Position numbers and translations under genes: made by a program. From assembly GCF_004919105.1 (NCBI RefSeq), contig NZ_STGK01000005.1, positions 186,001-250,000 on the forward strand: a stretch of DNA of 64,000 nt. Reading direction: 5' to 3'. Position 1 is the stretch's first letter. Each line of letters starts with the position of its first letter. Source of the stretch: Nocardioides sp. GY 10113. GTDB lineage: Bacteria; Actinomycetota; Actinomycetes; Propionibacteriales; Nocardioidaceae. The notes under the pieces were generated by a model. The model was not told where the DNA came from. It worked only from the letters and a program-made list of their open reading frames with translations, and searched no databases. This document shows positions 23,369-34,842 of the stretch, one piece after another.

Positions 23369-23923
23369 TCAGCGGCTGCGCCACCCGGTGACCTGGGCAC
23401 GGGTCGGCTCCCAAGGGTCGAAGCGCAGGCGCATCCCGGCCTCGGCGGGCGTGCGGTCGGCCTTCCGGTGGTTGCAGGACGAGCACGCCGCCACCGTGTT
23501 CAGCCAGGCCCACGGTCCCCCGCGCGAGCGCGGTACGACGTGATCGACCGTGTCCGCCCGGGAGCCGCAGTAGGCGCAGCGACGTCGGTCTCGTCGGAGC
23601 ACCGCCTCACGCCCGAACGCGGCCGGGCGATGCATCCAGGTGGCCACCACGTAGCGGACCAGGCGCACCACCTTGGGCCAGGGGTGGGGGCCGATCGTCC
23701 GGTCCTCATCTGCCTCGTGGACCACGGCGACGCCGCGAAAGAGCATCCGCACCGCGTGCGGGAAGGAGACCAGGTCGTGGGGCTCACACGAGGCGTTGAG
23801 CAGCACGACCGGCGCATGGTGGGCCAACGCCACCACCTCCTCAGCAACGCCGTTCTCTTGCAGTGTGAGTGTGCGGCACGCAAACGTCCATCCAGTTTCG
23901 AAGATGTTGCCCCTCTGGTGCAC
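23369..23923 (-). CDS. HNH endonuclease
   Basis: The 184 residues include a C-terminal HNH/zinc module at about 117-165: CAYCGSRADTVDHVVPRSRG, then NTVAACSSCNHRKADRTPAE, with paired CxxC zinc ligands and catalytic His in DHV. The N-terminal part (PVVLLNASCEPHDLVSFPHA, then VRMLFRGVAVV) matches the common actinobacterial HNH proteins that usually start near VALAHH, so a GTG around 23833-23836 is an alternative start. It lies beside the tRNA-Leu gene outside the mobile units. Function in the host is unknown. Confidence 0.82.
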   Translation of the reverse strand: MHQRGNIFETGWTFACRTLTLQENGVAEEVVALAHHAPVVLLNASCEPHDLVSFPHAVRMLFRGVAVVHEADEDRTIGPHPWPKVVRLVRYVVATWMHRPAAFGREAVLRRDRRRCAYCGSRADTVDHVVPRSRGGPWAWLNTVAACSSCNHRKADRTPAEAGMRLRFDPWEPTRAQVTGWRSR

Positions 23924-24021
23924 GGCTGTTGGCTCACCTCCGGCCGTTCCGACCCCGAGGGCCCGGCGCCCCGCGGCCGGCGCGCGGCGGCCGATGCTGC
24001 TGGGTGCGGGATACTCGGCGC

Positions 24022-24618
24022 GTGGACCAGCTGCGCGTCGCCTTCGCCCCCGGAGTCACCCCCGACAAGTGGAAGAAGGTCTGGCGCGAGCGCCACCCCC
24101 GCCTGCCGCTCTCGTTGATACCGATCGAGGCCGGCGAGGGGCGCGAGGTCCTCGACGAGGATCGCGCGGACATGGCGCTGCTGCGCTTGCCCGTCGACCG
24201 CGAGCGCCCGTCGGCCCTCCACGCCGTCACCCTGTACGACGAGCTGCCGGTGGTCGTCGTTGCCCGCGACCACTGGGTCGCCGCCGCCGGCGAGCGGGAC
24301 GAGATCCCGCTGGCGGACCTCGCCGGCGAGCAACTGGTGCTCCCCCATCCGTCCGGATGGGCGCCCGACGTCGAGCAGCTGGCGTTCCCGCCGATGACCG
24401 TGAAGGAGGCCATCGAGGTCGCCGCCTCGGGCACCGGCGTGGCGATCGTGCCGATGTCGATGGCGCGGCTCTACCGGCGCAAGGACGCCACCCACCGGGT
24501 CGTCGCCGGGCTCGACCCGACCCAGGTCGCGCTGGTCTGGCCGCGCGACGCCGACAGCCCGCTGCACCAGGACTTCGTCGGCGTCGTCCGCGGGCGCAAG
24601 GCGTCCAGCAGCCGCTGA
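24022..24618 (+). CDS. LysR-type substrate-binding domain protein without DNA-binding domain
   Basis: The 198 residues correspond only to the effector domain of LysR regulators: DQLRVAFAPGVTPDKWKKVW at the start, DMALLRLPVD, LYDELPVVVVARDHWVAAAG and ASGTGVAIVPMSMARLY. The GTG at 24022 starts exactly at the first strand of that domain, and no helix-turn-helix is encoded upstream. Such stand-alone domains occur in actinobacteria; their role is unclear. Convergent with the nucleosidase gene. Confidence 0.78.
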   Translation: MDQLRVAFAPGVTPDKWKKVWRERHPRLPLSLIPIEAGEGREVLDEDRADMALLRLPVDRERPSALHAVTLYDELPVVVVARDHWVAAAGERDEIPLADLAGEQLVLPHPSGWAPDVEQLAFPPMTVKEAIEVAASGTGVAIVPMSMARLYRRKDATHRVVAGLDPTQVALVWPRDADSPLHQDFVGVVRGRKASSSR

Positions 24619-24627
24619 GCTCGCCCG

Positions 24628-25224
24628 TCAGACCAGCGGGTAGGTCGCGACCAGGTGCGCCGCCAACACGCGGGCGCTGGCGTCCACCACGCTCGTCCAG
24701 TCGTGAGCGGAGTCGTCGGCGTTGTCGGAGACGTGCTTGACCAGGTGCACCGGCACCGCGAACGCATCCGCGACGAAGGCGATCGCATAGCCCTCCATGT
24801 CGACCAGGTCGGCCTGCTCGGCCAGGCGCGCCCGCGCGACCGGGTCGGTGACGAACACATCCCCGGTGGCCAGCACGACGGGCGACTCGGAGACGGTCAG
24901 CCGCTCACGCGGGTCCTCGCCCAGGGCCCGCAGCGCATCGGCGCTGAGGTCGTGGTTGAGCACGGCGCCCGGCTCGAACAGACCCTCGTGGTGGTCGTGC
25001 AGGGAGCCCGCCGTGCCGAGGTTGACCACGGTCAGCCCCGCCAGGCCGTCCCGGGCCTCCAGCGCGCCGAGCCGTCGGGCGAGAGCGGTCGCGGCGGCCA
25101 CCTTCCCCATGCCGGTGACCAGGACGTCGTACCCCGCGGGGACGTGCGCCGCCTCGGCCGCGGAGGCGGCGACCACCAGCACCCGACGCCCGGCGCCGCC
25201 GGCCGGGCGAATCGACCCCGTCAC
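24628..25224 (-). CDS. nucleosidase / nucleoside phosphorylase-like protein
   Basis: The 198 residues show the purine-nucleoside phosphorylase fold signatures VLVTGMGKVAAATAL (about 34-48), TVVNLGTAGSLHDHHEGLFE (about 65-84) and VDMEGYAIAFVADAFAVPVH (about 140-160). MEGYA supplies the ribose-binding Met-Glu. Members cleave MTA/SAH or related nucleosides. It ends the gene pair with guaB1, just downstream of it, suggesting purine salvage. Confidence 0.83.
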   Translation of the reverse strand: MTGSIRPAGGAGRRVLVVAASAAEAAHVPAGYDVLVTGMGKVAAATALARRLGALEARDGLAGLTVVNLGTAGSLHDHHEGLFEPGAVLNHDLSADALRALGEDPRERLTVSESPVVLATGDVFVTDPVARARLAEQADLVDMEGYAIAFVADAFAVPVHLVKHVSDNADDSAHDWTSVVDASARVLAAHLVATYPLV

Positions 25225-25231
25225 CAGCTCG

Positions 25232-27836
<2,605 letters not shown>

Positions 27837-27856
27837 TCGCCTCGGCGTTCAGCGCG

Positions 27857-29071
27857 TCACTTCAGCTCGCTGCTGGACAGCCCCAGCACGCGCCGCGCCA
27901 CGATCAGCTGCTGGATCTGCTGCGTCCCCTCGAAGATGTCGAGGATCTTGGAGTCGCGCGCCCACTTCTCGAGCAGCTCGCCCTCGCTGTAGCCGACCGA
28001 GGCGCAGAGCTCGACGCAGGAGAGGGTGACGTCGGAGCCGACCCGCCCCGCCTTCGCCTTCGCCATCGACGCCTCCAGCGAGTTGGGCTGGCGGTTGTCA
28101 GCCATCCAGGCGGCCTGCAGCATCAGCAGCCGCGCACCCTCCCAGTCCGACTCGAGCTGGAGGAACTTCGCGGCCGCCGCGGACTGCAGCAGCCCCGGAC
28201 GGTCGTAGTCGACCTCCACGCCGGCCTGCTCCAGCAGGTCGCGGCTCAGGTCGAGCGAGGCCCGGGCACAGCCGACCGCCATCGCGGCGACCAGCGGCCG
28301 GGTGTTGTCGAAGGTCGCCATCGCCCCGGCGAACCCCTGCTCGACGTTGATCTCCGGGGAGCCCAGCAGGTTCTCCACGGGCACCCGGGCGTCGGTGAAG
28401 GTGATCACGGCGGTGTCGGAGGCGCGGATCCCGAGCTTCTCCTCCAGGCGCTCGACCTTCACCCCCGGCGTGCCCTTCTCGACCACGAACGACTTGATCG
28501 CCGCGCGGCCGAGGCTCTTGTCGAGCGTCGCCCACACCACGATGCAGTCCGAGCGCTCACCGGAGGTCACGAAGATCTTCTCTCCGTTGAGCACGTAGTG
28601 GTCGCCGTCGAGCACCGCCGTGGTGGAGATCGCCGCCGAGTCCGAGCCGAACGAGGGCTCGGTGATCGCCATGGACGCCCACTTGCCGGCGAACCGCTCC
28701 AGCTGCTCGTCGTTGGCGACCGAGGCGATCGCGGAGTTGCCGAGCCCCTGCCGAGGCATGGAGAGCAGCAGTCCCGTGTCGCCCCAGCACATCTCCGTGA
28801 TGGTGGTGACCGAGGCCATGTTGGAACCGTTCTTCACCGTGCCGGCGTCGGCGGACTCCTCACGGCGTACGCCGGCGGCGCCGGCGCCCTCGCTCGCCCC
28901 GGAGGCGGCGAGGCCGTCGATCATCGCCGCCAGCATGTCGAGCTCCTTGGGGTAGGCATGCTCGGCGACGTCGTACTTGCGGGAGATCGGTCGCAGCATG
29001 TTCATCGCGACCTGGTGGGCCTGCTCGATCACGGCCCGGTGCTTGCGGGGCACCTCGAGGTTGATCGCCAT
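27857..29071 (-). CDS. acyl-CoA dehydrogenase family protein
   Basis: This 404-residue FAD-dependent dehydrogenase has the middle-domain motif WASMAITEPSFGSDSAAIST (about 133-152), YVLNGEKIFVTSGERSD and the C-terminal helices with SVGYSEGELLEKWARDSKIL, then DIFEGTQQIQQLIVARRVLG. It starts MAINLEVPRKHRAVIEQAHQ. It overlaps the preceding acyl-CoA dehydrogenase-like gene by one base, so the two are cotranscribed and may form a heteromer, as known for steroid or fatty-acid side-chain ACADs in actinobacteria. Substrate is not determinable. Confidence 0.9.
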   Translation of the reverse strand: MAINLEVPRKHRAVIEQAHQVAMNMLRPISRKYDVAEHAYPKELDMLAAMIDGLAASGASEGAGAAGVRREESADAGTVKNGSNMASVTTITEMCWGDTGLLLSMPRQGLGNSAIASVANDEQLERFAGKWASMAITEPSFGSDSAAISTTAVLDGDHYVLNGEKIFVTSGERSDCIVVWATLDKSLGRAAIKSFVVEKGTPGVKVERLEEKLGIRASDTAVITFTDARVPVENLLGSPEINVEQGFAGAMATFDNTRPLVAAMAVGCARASLDLSRDLLEQAGVEVDYDRPGLLQSAAAAKFLQLESDWEGARLLMLQAAWMADNRQPNSLEASMAKAKAGRVGSDVTLSCVELCASVGYSEGELLEKWARDSKILDIFEGTQQIQQLIVARRVLGLSSSELK

Positions 29072-30435
29072 CAGACCAGCACCGTCCCTTCCATGATCCC
29101 GATCGACCGGAGGTCGCGGTACCAGCGCTCCACCGGGTGCTCCTTCACGAATCCGTGACCCCCGAGCAGCTGGACGCCGTCGAGGCCGATCTTCATCCCC
29201 TTCTCCGCGCAGACCTGGCGGGCCAGCGCGACCTCCCGGGAGAAGTCCTTGCCGGCCGCGGCACGCGCCGCCGCCCGATAGGTCAGCAGGCGCATGGCCT
29301 GCAGCTCGATCGCGATGTCCGCGACCATGAAGGCGACCGACTGCCGGTGGGCGATGGGCTCGCCGAACGCGTGCCGGTCCTTCACGTACGGCGTCACGTA
29401 GTCGAGCACTGCCTGCGCCGTCCCTACCGCCAGCGCGCACCAGGCGAGGCGGGAGAGACGGACGAGCTCGGTGTAGGTGGTGCCGTCGGCCGCGCCCAGG
29501 AGCGCGTGCTCCGGCACGGTCACCCCGTCCAGCGCGAGCCGGGTCATCGCCGCCGCGCGCACGCCCATGGTGGGGTCGCTCTCGACGCTCAGTCCCTCGG
29601 CACCGGACTCCACCAGGAACAGGGCGGGGCTGCCGCCGAGGTCGGCGCCGACGATGAACAGCTCCGCCTCCGCGCCGCGGGCGACCAAGCTCTTGACCCC
29701 GTCGAGCCGGTAGCCGTCGGGCACCCGGGTGGCCGTGGTCCTCGGCGCGAGCACGTCGGCCAGGACGGCGGGCTCGTTGAGCGCGATCGCCGCGGCGGGG
29801 ACGTCGTCGCCGGTGAACGCCGGCAGGTAGGTCTGCTGCTGCTCATCGGTCCCCCAGAGACCGATGGCAGTGGCGACCGACCCCGGGGAGAGTGCGGCGA
29901 CCGCGAGCCCCATGTCCCCGTGGGCGAGCGCCTCGGCGACCAGCGTGCCGGCCATCGCGGAGCGCTCGGCCGAGATGCCGCCGACGGCCTCGGGCAGGCC
30001 CAGGATCGGGAGTCCGATCTCCAGGCTGGCCTTGAGCATGGCGTCCGGCGCCGCGCAGGCGTGGTCCGCCTCGGCCGCGGCCGGGCGCAGCACCTCGGCG
30101 GCGAACTCGGACACCACGTCGACCAGCATCTGCTCGTCCTCGGTGGGCGTGAGGTCGAAGACCCCCGTGTCGACCGCTGCGGTCGGGCGCGCCCCCGCCG
30201 CACCGCGCGAACCCGACCGGGAGAAGGTGCGGCCAGCCTTGGTCAGCGCGGTGAAGCCCGCGCGGGTGACCGAGAAGACGGCCTGCTCGGTCTGCTTGCG
30301 CAGCCCGACGCGGTCCAGCAGGTCCGCCTGGGCGACCCGGTTCAGCCCAGCCACGAGGTAGCCGATCGGGTCGCGCGTCTCGGTGGACGCGAGCCCGTTC
30401 CGCCCGCCGGGACGGAGGTGGTTCATCAACGACAT
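29071..30435 (-). CDS. acyl-CoA dehydrogenase family protein, first gene of pair
   Basis: The 454 residues include an N-terminal extension of about 80 residues (MSLMNHLRPGGRNG, then IGYLVAGLNRVAQADLLDRV), followed by the ACAD fold: helical part, middle domain (AAIALNEPAVLADVLAPRTT) and C-terminal helical domain (DRHAFGEPIAHRQSVAFMVA, then GVQLLGGHGFVKEHPVERWY). It resembles the second member of paired actinobacterial ACADs. The ATG at 30435 is supported by the perfect 17-base palindrome just upstream, a likely TetR-type operator. Confidence 0.88.
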   Translation of the reverse strand: MSLMNHLRPGGRNGLASTETRDPIGYLVAGLNRVAQADLLDRVGLRKQTEQAVFSVTRAGFTALTKAGRTFSRSGSRGAAGARPTAAVDTGVFDLTPTEDEQMLVDVVSEFAAEVLRPAAAEADHACAAPDAMLKASLEIGLPILGLPEAVGGISAERSAMAGTLVAEALAHGDMGLAVAALSPGSVATAIGLWGTDEQQQTYLPAFTGDDVPAAAIALNEPAVLADVLAPRTTATRVPDGYRLDGVKSLVARGAEAELFIVGADLGGSPALFLVESGAEGLSVESDPTMGVRAAAMTRLALDGVTVPEHALLGAADGTTYTELVRLSRLAWCALAVGTAQAVLDYVTPYVKDRHAFGEPIAHRQSVAFMVADIAIELQAMRLLTYRAAARAAAGKDFSREVALARQVCAEKGMKIGLDGVQLLGGHGFVKEHPVERWYRDLRSIGIMEGTVLV

Positions 30436-30443
30436 GGTGTCAC

Positions 30444-30460
30444 TGTAACTCGGAGTTACA
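30444..30460. promoter_or_regulatory. 17-base perfect palindrome, probable repressor operator
   Basis: TGTAACTCGGAGTTACA has eight-base arms around one base and lies eight bases before the ATG of the acyl-CoA dehydrogenase pair. Size, symmetry and position are typical of a TetR-family operator controlling fatty-acid or acyl-CoA catabolism. No TetR gene is in the window. Confidence 0.65.
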
Positions 30461-30529
30461 CATAACGCTACAACTCTGCCCGATCCGCAGGAATCGGCCC
30501 CTCCGGCGCACCCACTTATGCTCGGCCCC

Positions 30530-31135
30530 ATGGCGAGAGGCAGCTCGGAACCGACCGAGGAGATCGTTCACGCACCCCATGGGCCGCTGCCCGGTGGCGG
30601 CACCGTTCGACCGATGACCAGGTGGGGTACGCCGGTGATGCACCGGCCCCAGGCGCGGGTCACCGTCTTCGACGACGCGTTGCGCGAGCTGGCCGCCGAC
30701 ATGGTCGCGACGATGGAGGCGGCGGACGGCGTGGGCCTGGCCGCCTGTCAGATCGGCGAGGACGTCGCGATGTTCGTCTTCGACTGCCCGGACGAGGCCG
30801 GCGAGCGCTGGGTCGGCGTGGTCTGCAATCCCGTGCTGACCCTGCCCGAGGGCAAGGAGCGGCGTCTCGACGACAGCGACGAGGGGTGCCTCTCGTTCCC
30901 GGGCGCGTTCGTCGGCTGCGCCCGCCCGGACTTCGCCACCGTCGACGGCACGGGGCTCGACGGCGAGCCGGTCTCGTTCTCCGGAGACGGCCTGCTGGCC
31001 AAGTGCCTCCAGCACGAGACCGACCACACCAACGGCATCGTGTTCGGGGACCGGCTCTCCTCGCGCGCCCGCAAGAAGCTGCAGAAGCAGCACGACGCCG
31101 CCGTCGACGAGTTTCCCTCGGACTGGCCCGCGTGA
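30530..31135 (+). CDS. def: peptide deformylase
   Basis: This 201-residue metalloenzyme removes the N-formyl group from nascent proteins. All three motifs are present: GVGLAACQIG (motif 1, about 66-75), DEGCLSFPGA (motif 2, metal Cys, about 117-126) and LQHETDHTNGIVFGDRL (motif 3, HExxH metal ligands, about 161-177). The N-terminus has about 25 extra residues before RPMTRWGTPV. It is divergent from the ACAD pair. Actinobacteria often have several deformylases; this may not be the only one. Confidence 0.93.
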   Translation: MARGSSEPTEEIVHAPHGPLPGGGTVRPMTRWGTPVMHRPQARVTVFDDALRELAADMVATMEAADGVGLAACQIGEDVAMFVFDCPDEAGERWVGVVCNPVLTLPEGKERRLDDSDEGCLSFPGAFVGCARPDFATVDGTGLDGEPVSFSGDGLLAKCLQHETDHTNGIVFGDRLSSRARKKLQKQHDAAVDEFPSDWPA

Positions 31136-31162
31136 CGCGAGTCACGCGCTAGCGTCGGGGCT

Positions 31163-32080
31163 ATGCCGCTCGATCCCGAACTGGTCCCCCTGCTTCAGCT
31201 CGTCGCCGCCGGCACGCCGGTGCACCAGCTCGCGCCGGCCGACGCGCGAGCGTCGTTCCGCACGATGTCGGTCGACATGCGACCGCTCGACTCCGCGGCG
31301 ATCGTCGACTCCGTCGAGGACACCACGGTCAGCGGCGCCGAGGGACCTCTGCGGGCCCGGGTGTACCGGCCGTCGGGTGCCGGTCCGTTCCCGACCGTCG
31401 CCATGTTCCACGGCGGTGGCTTCGTCCTGGGTGACCTCGACACGCACGACGCGATGGCGCGTGCGATCTGCGCCGGCGCCGAAGCGGTCGTCGTGAACGT
31501 CGACTACCGGCTCGCCCCCGAGTTCCCGTTCCCCGCCGCCGCGGACGACGCGATCGCGGCCACCCGCGACGTGCTCGCCCGAGCGGCCGAGTTCGGCGGC
31601 AGCGACGTCGTGGCGGTAGCCGGCGACTCCGCGGGCGGCAACCTCTCGGCCGTCGCGACCCAGCACGTCCCGGGCCTCTCCGCCCAGCTGCTGGTCTACC
31701 CCGCCACCGACCTCACCGGCAGCCACCCCTCGCACACCGAGAACGCCACGGGGTACTTCCTCGAGCGGGACACCATGGCGTGGTTCGGCGCCGCCTACCT
31801 GGGTGATGCGGACCCCCTGGACCCCAAGGCGTCCCCGCTGCGGGGCACCCTGGCCGACCTGCCCCCGGCGCTGGTCGTCACCGCCGAGTTCGACCCCCTG
31901 CGCGACGAGGGCATCGCGTACGCCGAGGCGCTCGCCGCCGCCGGCGTGCCGGTCGAGCAGACCACCTTCCCGGGCCTCATCCACGGCTTCTTCGACATGG
32001 GCCCCTGGTCGGTCGCGTGCCGCAAGGCGGTCGACGAGACGGTCGCGGCCTTCGGCGCCCTCCTCCGAGCCGGGGGTTAG
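31163..32080 (+). CDS. alpha/beta hydrolase, hormone-sensitive lipase (esterase) family
   Basis: This 305-residue cytosolic esterase has the oxyanion motif MFHGGGFVLGDLDTHD (about 78-93), YRLAPEFPFPAA, the nucleophile elbow VAGDSAGGNLSA (Ser near 155), the acid in TAEFDPLRDEG and the catalytic His in LIHGFFDMG. It hydrolyses carboxyl esters, probably of short acyl chains. It follows peptide deformylase in the same direction but is not overlapped. No secretion signal. Confidence 0.9.
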   Translation: MPLDPELVPLLQLVAAGTPVHQLAPADARASFRTMSVDMRPLDSAAIVDSVEDTTVSGAEGPLRARVYRPSGAGPFPTVAMFHGGGFVLGDLDTHDAMARAICAGAEAVVVNVDYRLAPEFPFPAAADDAIAATRDVLARAAEFGGSDVVAVAGDSAGGNLSAVATQHVPGLSAQLLVYPATDLTGSHPSHTENATGYFLERDTMAWFGAAYLGDADPLDPKASPLRGTLADLPPALVVTAEFDPLRDEGIAYAEALAAAGVPVEQTTFPGLIHGFFDMGPWSVACRKAVDETVAAFGALLRAGG

Positions 32081-32098
32081 GCCCCGCCTCGGCGGCGA

Positions 32099-32914
32099 CT
32101 AACCCCCGGTTCGACGATGGGAGGTGACGTAGCAGGCCACTGCGCTGGCCGCCGCCACGTTCAGCGAGTCGATGCCCGCCGCCATCGGGATGATCGCCCT
32201 GCGGTCCGCCGCCTCCTGCCAGCGGGGCGAGATGCCGTGTCCCTCGGAGCCGAGGACCAGGGCGACCTTGTCCAGGCCGGCCACCGCGTCCTCGATGGGG
32301 GTGGCGTCGTCGGCCAGCGTCAGGGCGACGGTCGTGAACCCTGCTCGCGACAGCGCCGGCAGGGCGTCGTACCAGTCCGGGAGCCTGGTCCAGGGCATCT
32401 GGAAGACCGCGCCCATCGCGACCTTGATGGAGCGCCGGTAGAGCGGGTCCGCGCAGCGCGGTGCGAGCAGCACCGCATCGAAGCCGAGTGCGGCGCCGCT
32501 GCGAAACACAGCACCGACGTTCGTGTGGTCCACCACGTCCTCGAGGACCAGCACCGAACGCGCGCCCTCGAGGACGGATTCCACCGAGGGCAGCGGTCGC
32601 CGCTCCAGCGACGCCAGGGCGCCACGGTGCACGTGGAAGCCCGTGACCTCCTCGGCCAGCTTCTCCGAGAGCACGTAGCAGGGCGCGTCGGAGCCATCGA
32701 GGACGTCGGCCAGCCCGTCCAGCCAACGCGGGGCCATCAGGAACGACCGTGGGCTGAACCCGGCCTGCACCGAGCGGCGGACGACCTTCTCACCCTCCGC
32801 GAGGAACAGACCGTGCTCAGTCTCGAGCGCCTTGCGCAACTGGGTGTCGCGGAGGTCGCGGTAGTCCGCCAGCCGCGGGTCGGCCGGGTCGGTGATCTCG
32901 ATCAGGTGCGCCAC
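32099..32914 (-). CDS. TrmH/SpoU-family RNA 2'-O-methyltransferase
   Basis: The 271 residues have an N-terminal substrate-binding domain (about 1-100, [20 protein letters not shown]) and a C-terminal SPOUT knot: [20 protein letters not shown] (motif 1), [20 protein letters not shown] (motif 2), [20 protein letters not shown] (motif 3). It uses S-adenosylmethionine to methylate rRNA or tRNA ribose. The Asn and Arg of NVGAVFRS are the usual catalytic residues. Convergent with the esterase gene. Confidence 0.92.
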   Translation of the reverse strand: MAHLIEITDPADPRLADYRDLRDTQLRKALETEHGLFLAEGEKVVRRSVQAGFSPRSFLMAPRWLDGLADVLDGSDAPCYVLSEKLAEEVTGFHVHRGALASLERRPLPSVESVLEGARSVLVLEDVVDHTNVGAVFRSGAALGFDAVLLAPRCADPLYRRSIKVAMGAVFQMPWTRLPDWYDALPALSRAGFTTVALTLADDATPIEDAVAGLDKVALVLGSEGHGISPRWQEAADRRAIIPMAAGIDSLNVAAASAVACYVTSHRRTGG

Positions 32915-32927
32915 CGGCCGGATTCTG

Positions 32928-34166
32928 TCAGGCGGGGCTCTCTGCGGCGAAAGCCGACGGGTGCGCCACGCGCACCACGTCGCCGATCACGATGATCGCC
33001 GGCGGGCGCACCGCCTCGGCGACCAGGCGATCCGCCAGGGTGCCGAGCGTGGCGAGCACGGTCCGCTCGGTGGGCATGCTGCCGTCGCAGACCACAGCGA
33101 CCGGGGTGGACGACTCCCGCCCCCCGGCGATCAGTGCCTCCGCGATCCGCGGGGCGTTCTCGACGCCCATCATGACCACCACGGTGCCCCGCATCCGCGC
33201 CAGTGCGTCGTAGTCGACCAAACCCTCGGGATGTCCGGGCGGGAGGTGGCCGGAGACGACGGTGAACTCGTGGGTCACGCCACGATGGGTGACCGGGATG
33301 CCGGCGAGCCCCGGTACGGCGACGGGCGACGTGATGCCGGGGATGACGGTCACCGGCACGCCGGCCTCACGGCAGGCCAGGATCTCCTCGTAGCCGCGTC
33401 CGAAGACAAAGTTGTCGCCGCCCTTGAACCGGACGACGCGCTTGCCGGCCAGCGCCCGGTCGACGATGACGCGGTTGATCTCCTCCTGCTGCGCGGAGCG
33501 GCCGCGGGGCAGCTTGGCGACGTCGACCAGCTCCACGTCGGACGGGATCTCGTCGAGGAGCTCGCGCGGCGCGAGCCGGTCGGCGACCACGACGTCGGCC
33601 TCCATGAGCGCCTTGCGCCCGGCGATCGTGATCAGCTCCGGGTCGCCGGGCCCGCCGCCGATCAGCGTGACGCCCGGGGTGTGGTCGCGGTGGTGGCGAG
33701 CGGTGATGCTGCCGTCGCGCAGGCCGGTGAGGATCTCGTCGCGCACGCCGGCGGAACGACGCGGGTCGCGGTTGCCGAGCACGGCGACGGTGACGCCGGC
33801 ATGGCGGCCCACCGCGGGGGTCCATGCCGTTCCCCGGGTGGCATCGTCGGAGCGGACGCAGAAGATGCGCCGCTCCTCGCAGGCCGCGGAGACGGCGTCG
33901 TTGACCGCGCGGTCGTCGGTCACGGCGATGACGTACCACGCTGGGTCGATGTCGCCGGCCTCGTAACGGCGCCGGTGCCAGGTGACCTCACCGCCGCTGG
34001 CCAGGCCCTCGATCGCCGGGGTGACCTCGGGCGAGACCACGTGGACGTCCGCGCCGACCGCGATCAGTCCGGGGATCCGGCGCTGCGCGACGTGGCCGCC
34101 GCCGACGATCAGGACGTGACGGCCGGCGAGGCGGAGGCCGGAAGGGTACGGCGCGAACTCACTCAC
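32928..34166 (-). CDS. cysG: siroheme synthase-type fusion: precorrin-2 dehydrogenase + uroporphyrinogen-III C-methyltransferase
   Basis: The 412 residues fuse an N-terminal NAD-binding precorrin-2 dehydrogenase domain (about 8-150: [40 protein letters not shown]) to a C-terminal methyltransferase (about 160-400: [79 protein letters not shown]). It makes precorrin-2 and sirohydrochlorin for siroheme, the cofactor of nitrite and sulfite reductases, and feeds cobalamin synthesis. GTG at 34166 begins VSEFAPYP. No nir or cys genes adjacent. Confidence 0.92.
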   Translation of the reverse strand: MSEFAPYPSGLRLAGRHVLIVGGGHVAQRRIPGLIAVGADVHVVSPEVTPAIEGLASGGEVTWHRRRYEAGDIDPAWYVIAVTDDRAVNDAVSAACEERRIFCVRSDDATRGTAWTPAVGRHAGVTVAVLGNRDPRRSAGVRDEILTGLRDGSITARHHRDHTPGVTLIGGGPGDPELITIAGRKALMEADVVVADRLAPRELLDEIPSDVELVDVAKLPRGRSAQQEEINRVIVDRALAGKRVVRFKGGDNFVFGRGYEEILACREAGVPVTVIPGITSPVAVPGLAGIPVTHRGVTHEFTVVSGHLPPGHPEGLVDYDALARMRGTVVVMMGVENAPRIAEALIAGGRESSTPVAVVCDGSMPTERTVLATLGTLADRLVAEAVRPPAIIVIGDVVRVAHPSAFAAESPA

Positions 34167-34235
34167 CGGGCCATTCTCGCTGGTCCGCGGGTCGCGGCCG
34201 TCGCGCGCGACCAGCCTGCGGACTACGTTGACGAC

Positions 34236-34763
34236 ATGAGCCTCGACCGTCCCGTCGCCCCCGATCCCTACCCGCTGCTGCCCGCCGTCGCGTCGTTCTC
34301 GGTGACGAGTGCCGACGTCACCGACGGTGGACCGCTCAAGGACGATCAGGTCGCGGCCCTCGGGAACACCTCGCCGCAGCTGTCCTGGTCCGGAGCGCCG
34401 GAGGGGACCACGTCGTACACCGTCACCTGCTTCGACCCCGACGCCCCGACGCCGAGCGGCTTCTGGCACTGGGTGCTGGTCGACCTACCGGCGGACGTGA
34501 CCTCCCTGGAGGCCGGCGCGGGGGCCGAGGGCGCGCCGCTCCCCGGCGGCGCCTTCATGTGCCGCAACGACGGCGGCAGCCACGCGTTCATGGGTGCCGC
34601 GCCGCCGCAGGGAGATCAGGTGCACCGGTACTACTTCGTGGTGCACGCGGTGAAGGAGGAGACGCTCGGCGTCGACGCCGACGCGTCCCCCGCCGTGGTG
34701 TCGTTCAACCTGGCATTCAAGTCGACGGCTCGCGCGATCATCCACGGCACCTACCAGCACTGA
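34236..34763 (+). CDS. YbhB/YbcL-family PEBP-like protein
   Basis: The 175 residues carry the phosphatidylethanolamine-binding-protein signatures [20 protein letters not shown] (about 45-64), [20 protein letters not shown] (about 68-87), then YYFVVHAV and [13 protein letters not shown] at the end. Bacterial members are cytosolic proteins of unclear role, related to Raf kinase inhibitor proteins by fold. It diverges from cysG with about 70 bases between them. A GC-rich tandem repeat begins at its stop codon. Confidence 0.9.
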   Translation: MSLDRPVAPDPYPLLPAVASFSVTSADVTDGGPLKDDQVAALGNTSPQLSWSGAPEGTTSYTVTCFDPDAPTPSGFWHWVLVDLPADVTSLEAGAGAEGAPLPGGAFMCRNDGGSHAFMGAAPPQGDQVHRYYFVVHAVKEETLGVDADASPAVVSFNLAFKSTARAIIHGTYQH

Positions 34764-34838
34764 CCCCCGGCTCGGTGGGGCCCGGCCCCGGCTCGGCGGG
34801 GCCTGACCCCCGGCTCGGCGGGGCCTGACCCCGGCTCG
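34761..34838. repeat. GC-rich tandem repeat, about 3.5 units of 21-22 bases
   Basis: Units of the form TGACCCCCGGCTCGGCGGGG plus CC follow one another with small changes, starting in the stop codon of the PEBP-like gene and ending just before the convergent FMN reductase stop. Each unit can fold (CCCCGGCTCGGCGGGG), so the block may act as a bidirectional terminator. Confidence 0.7.
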
Positions 34839-34842
34839 CGTG

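Noticed and set aside
34761..34838. Tandem repeat as a CRISPR-like array
   Set aside because: The units are directly adjacent without spacers and are only about 21-22 bases long.
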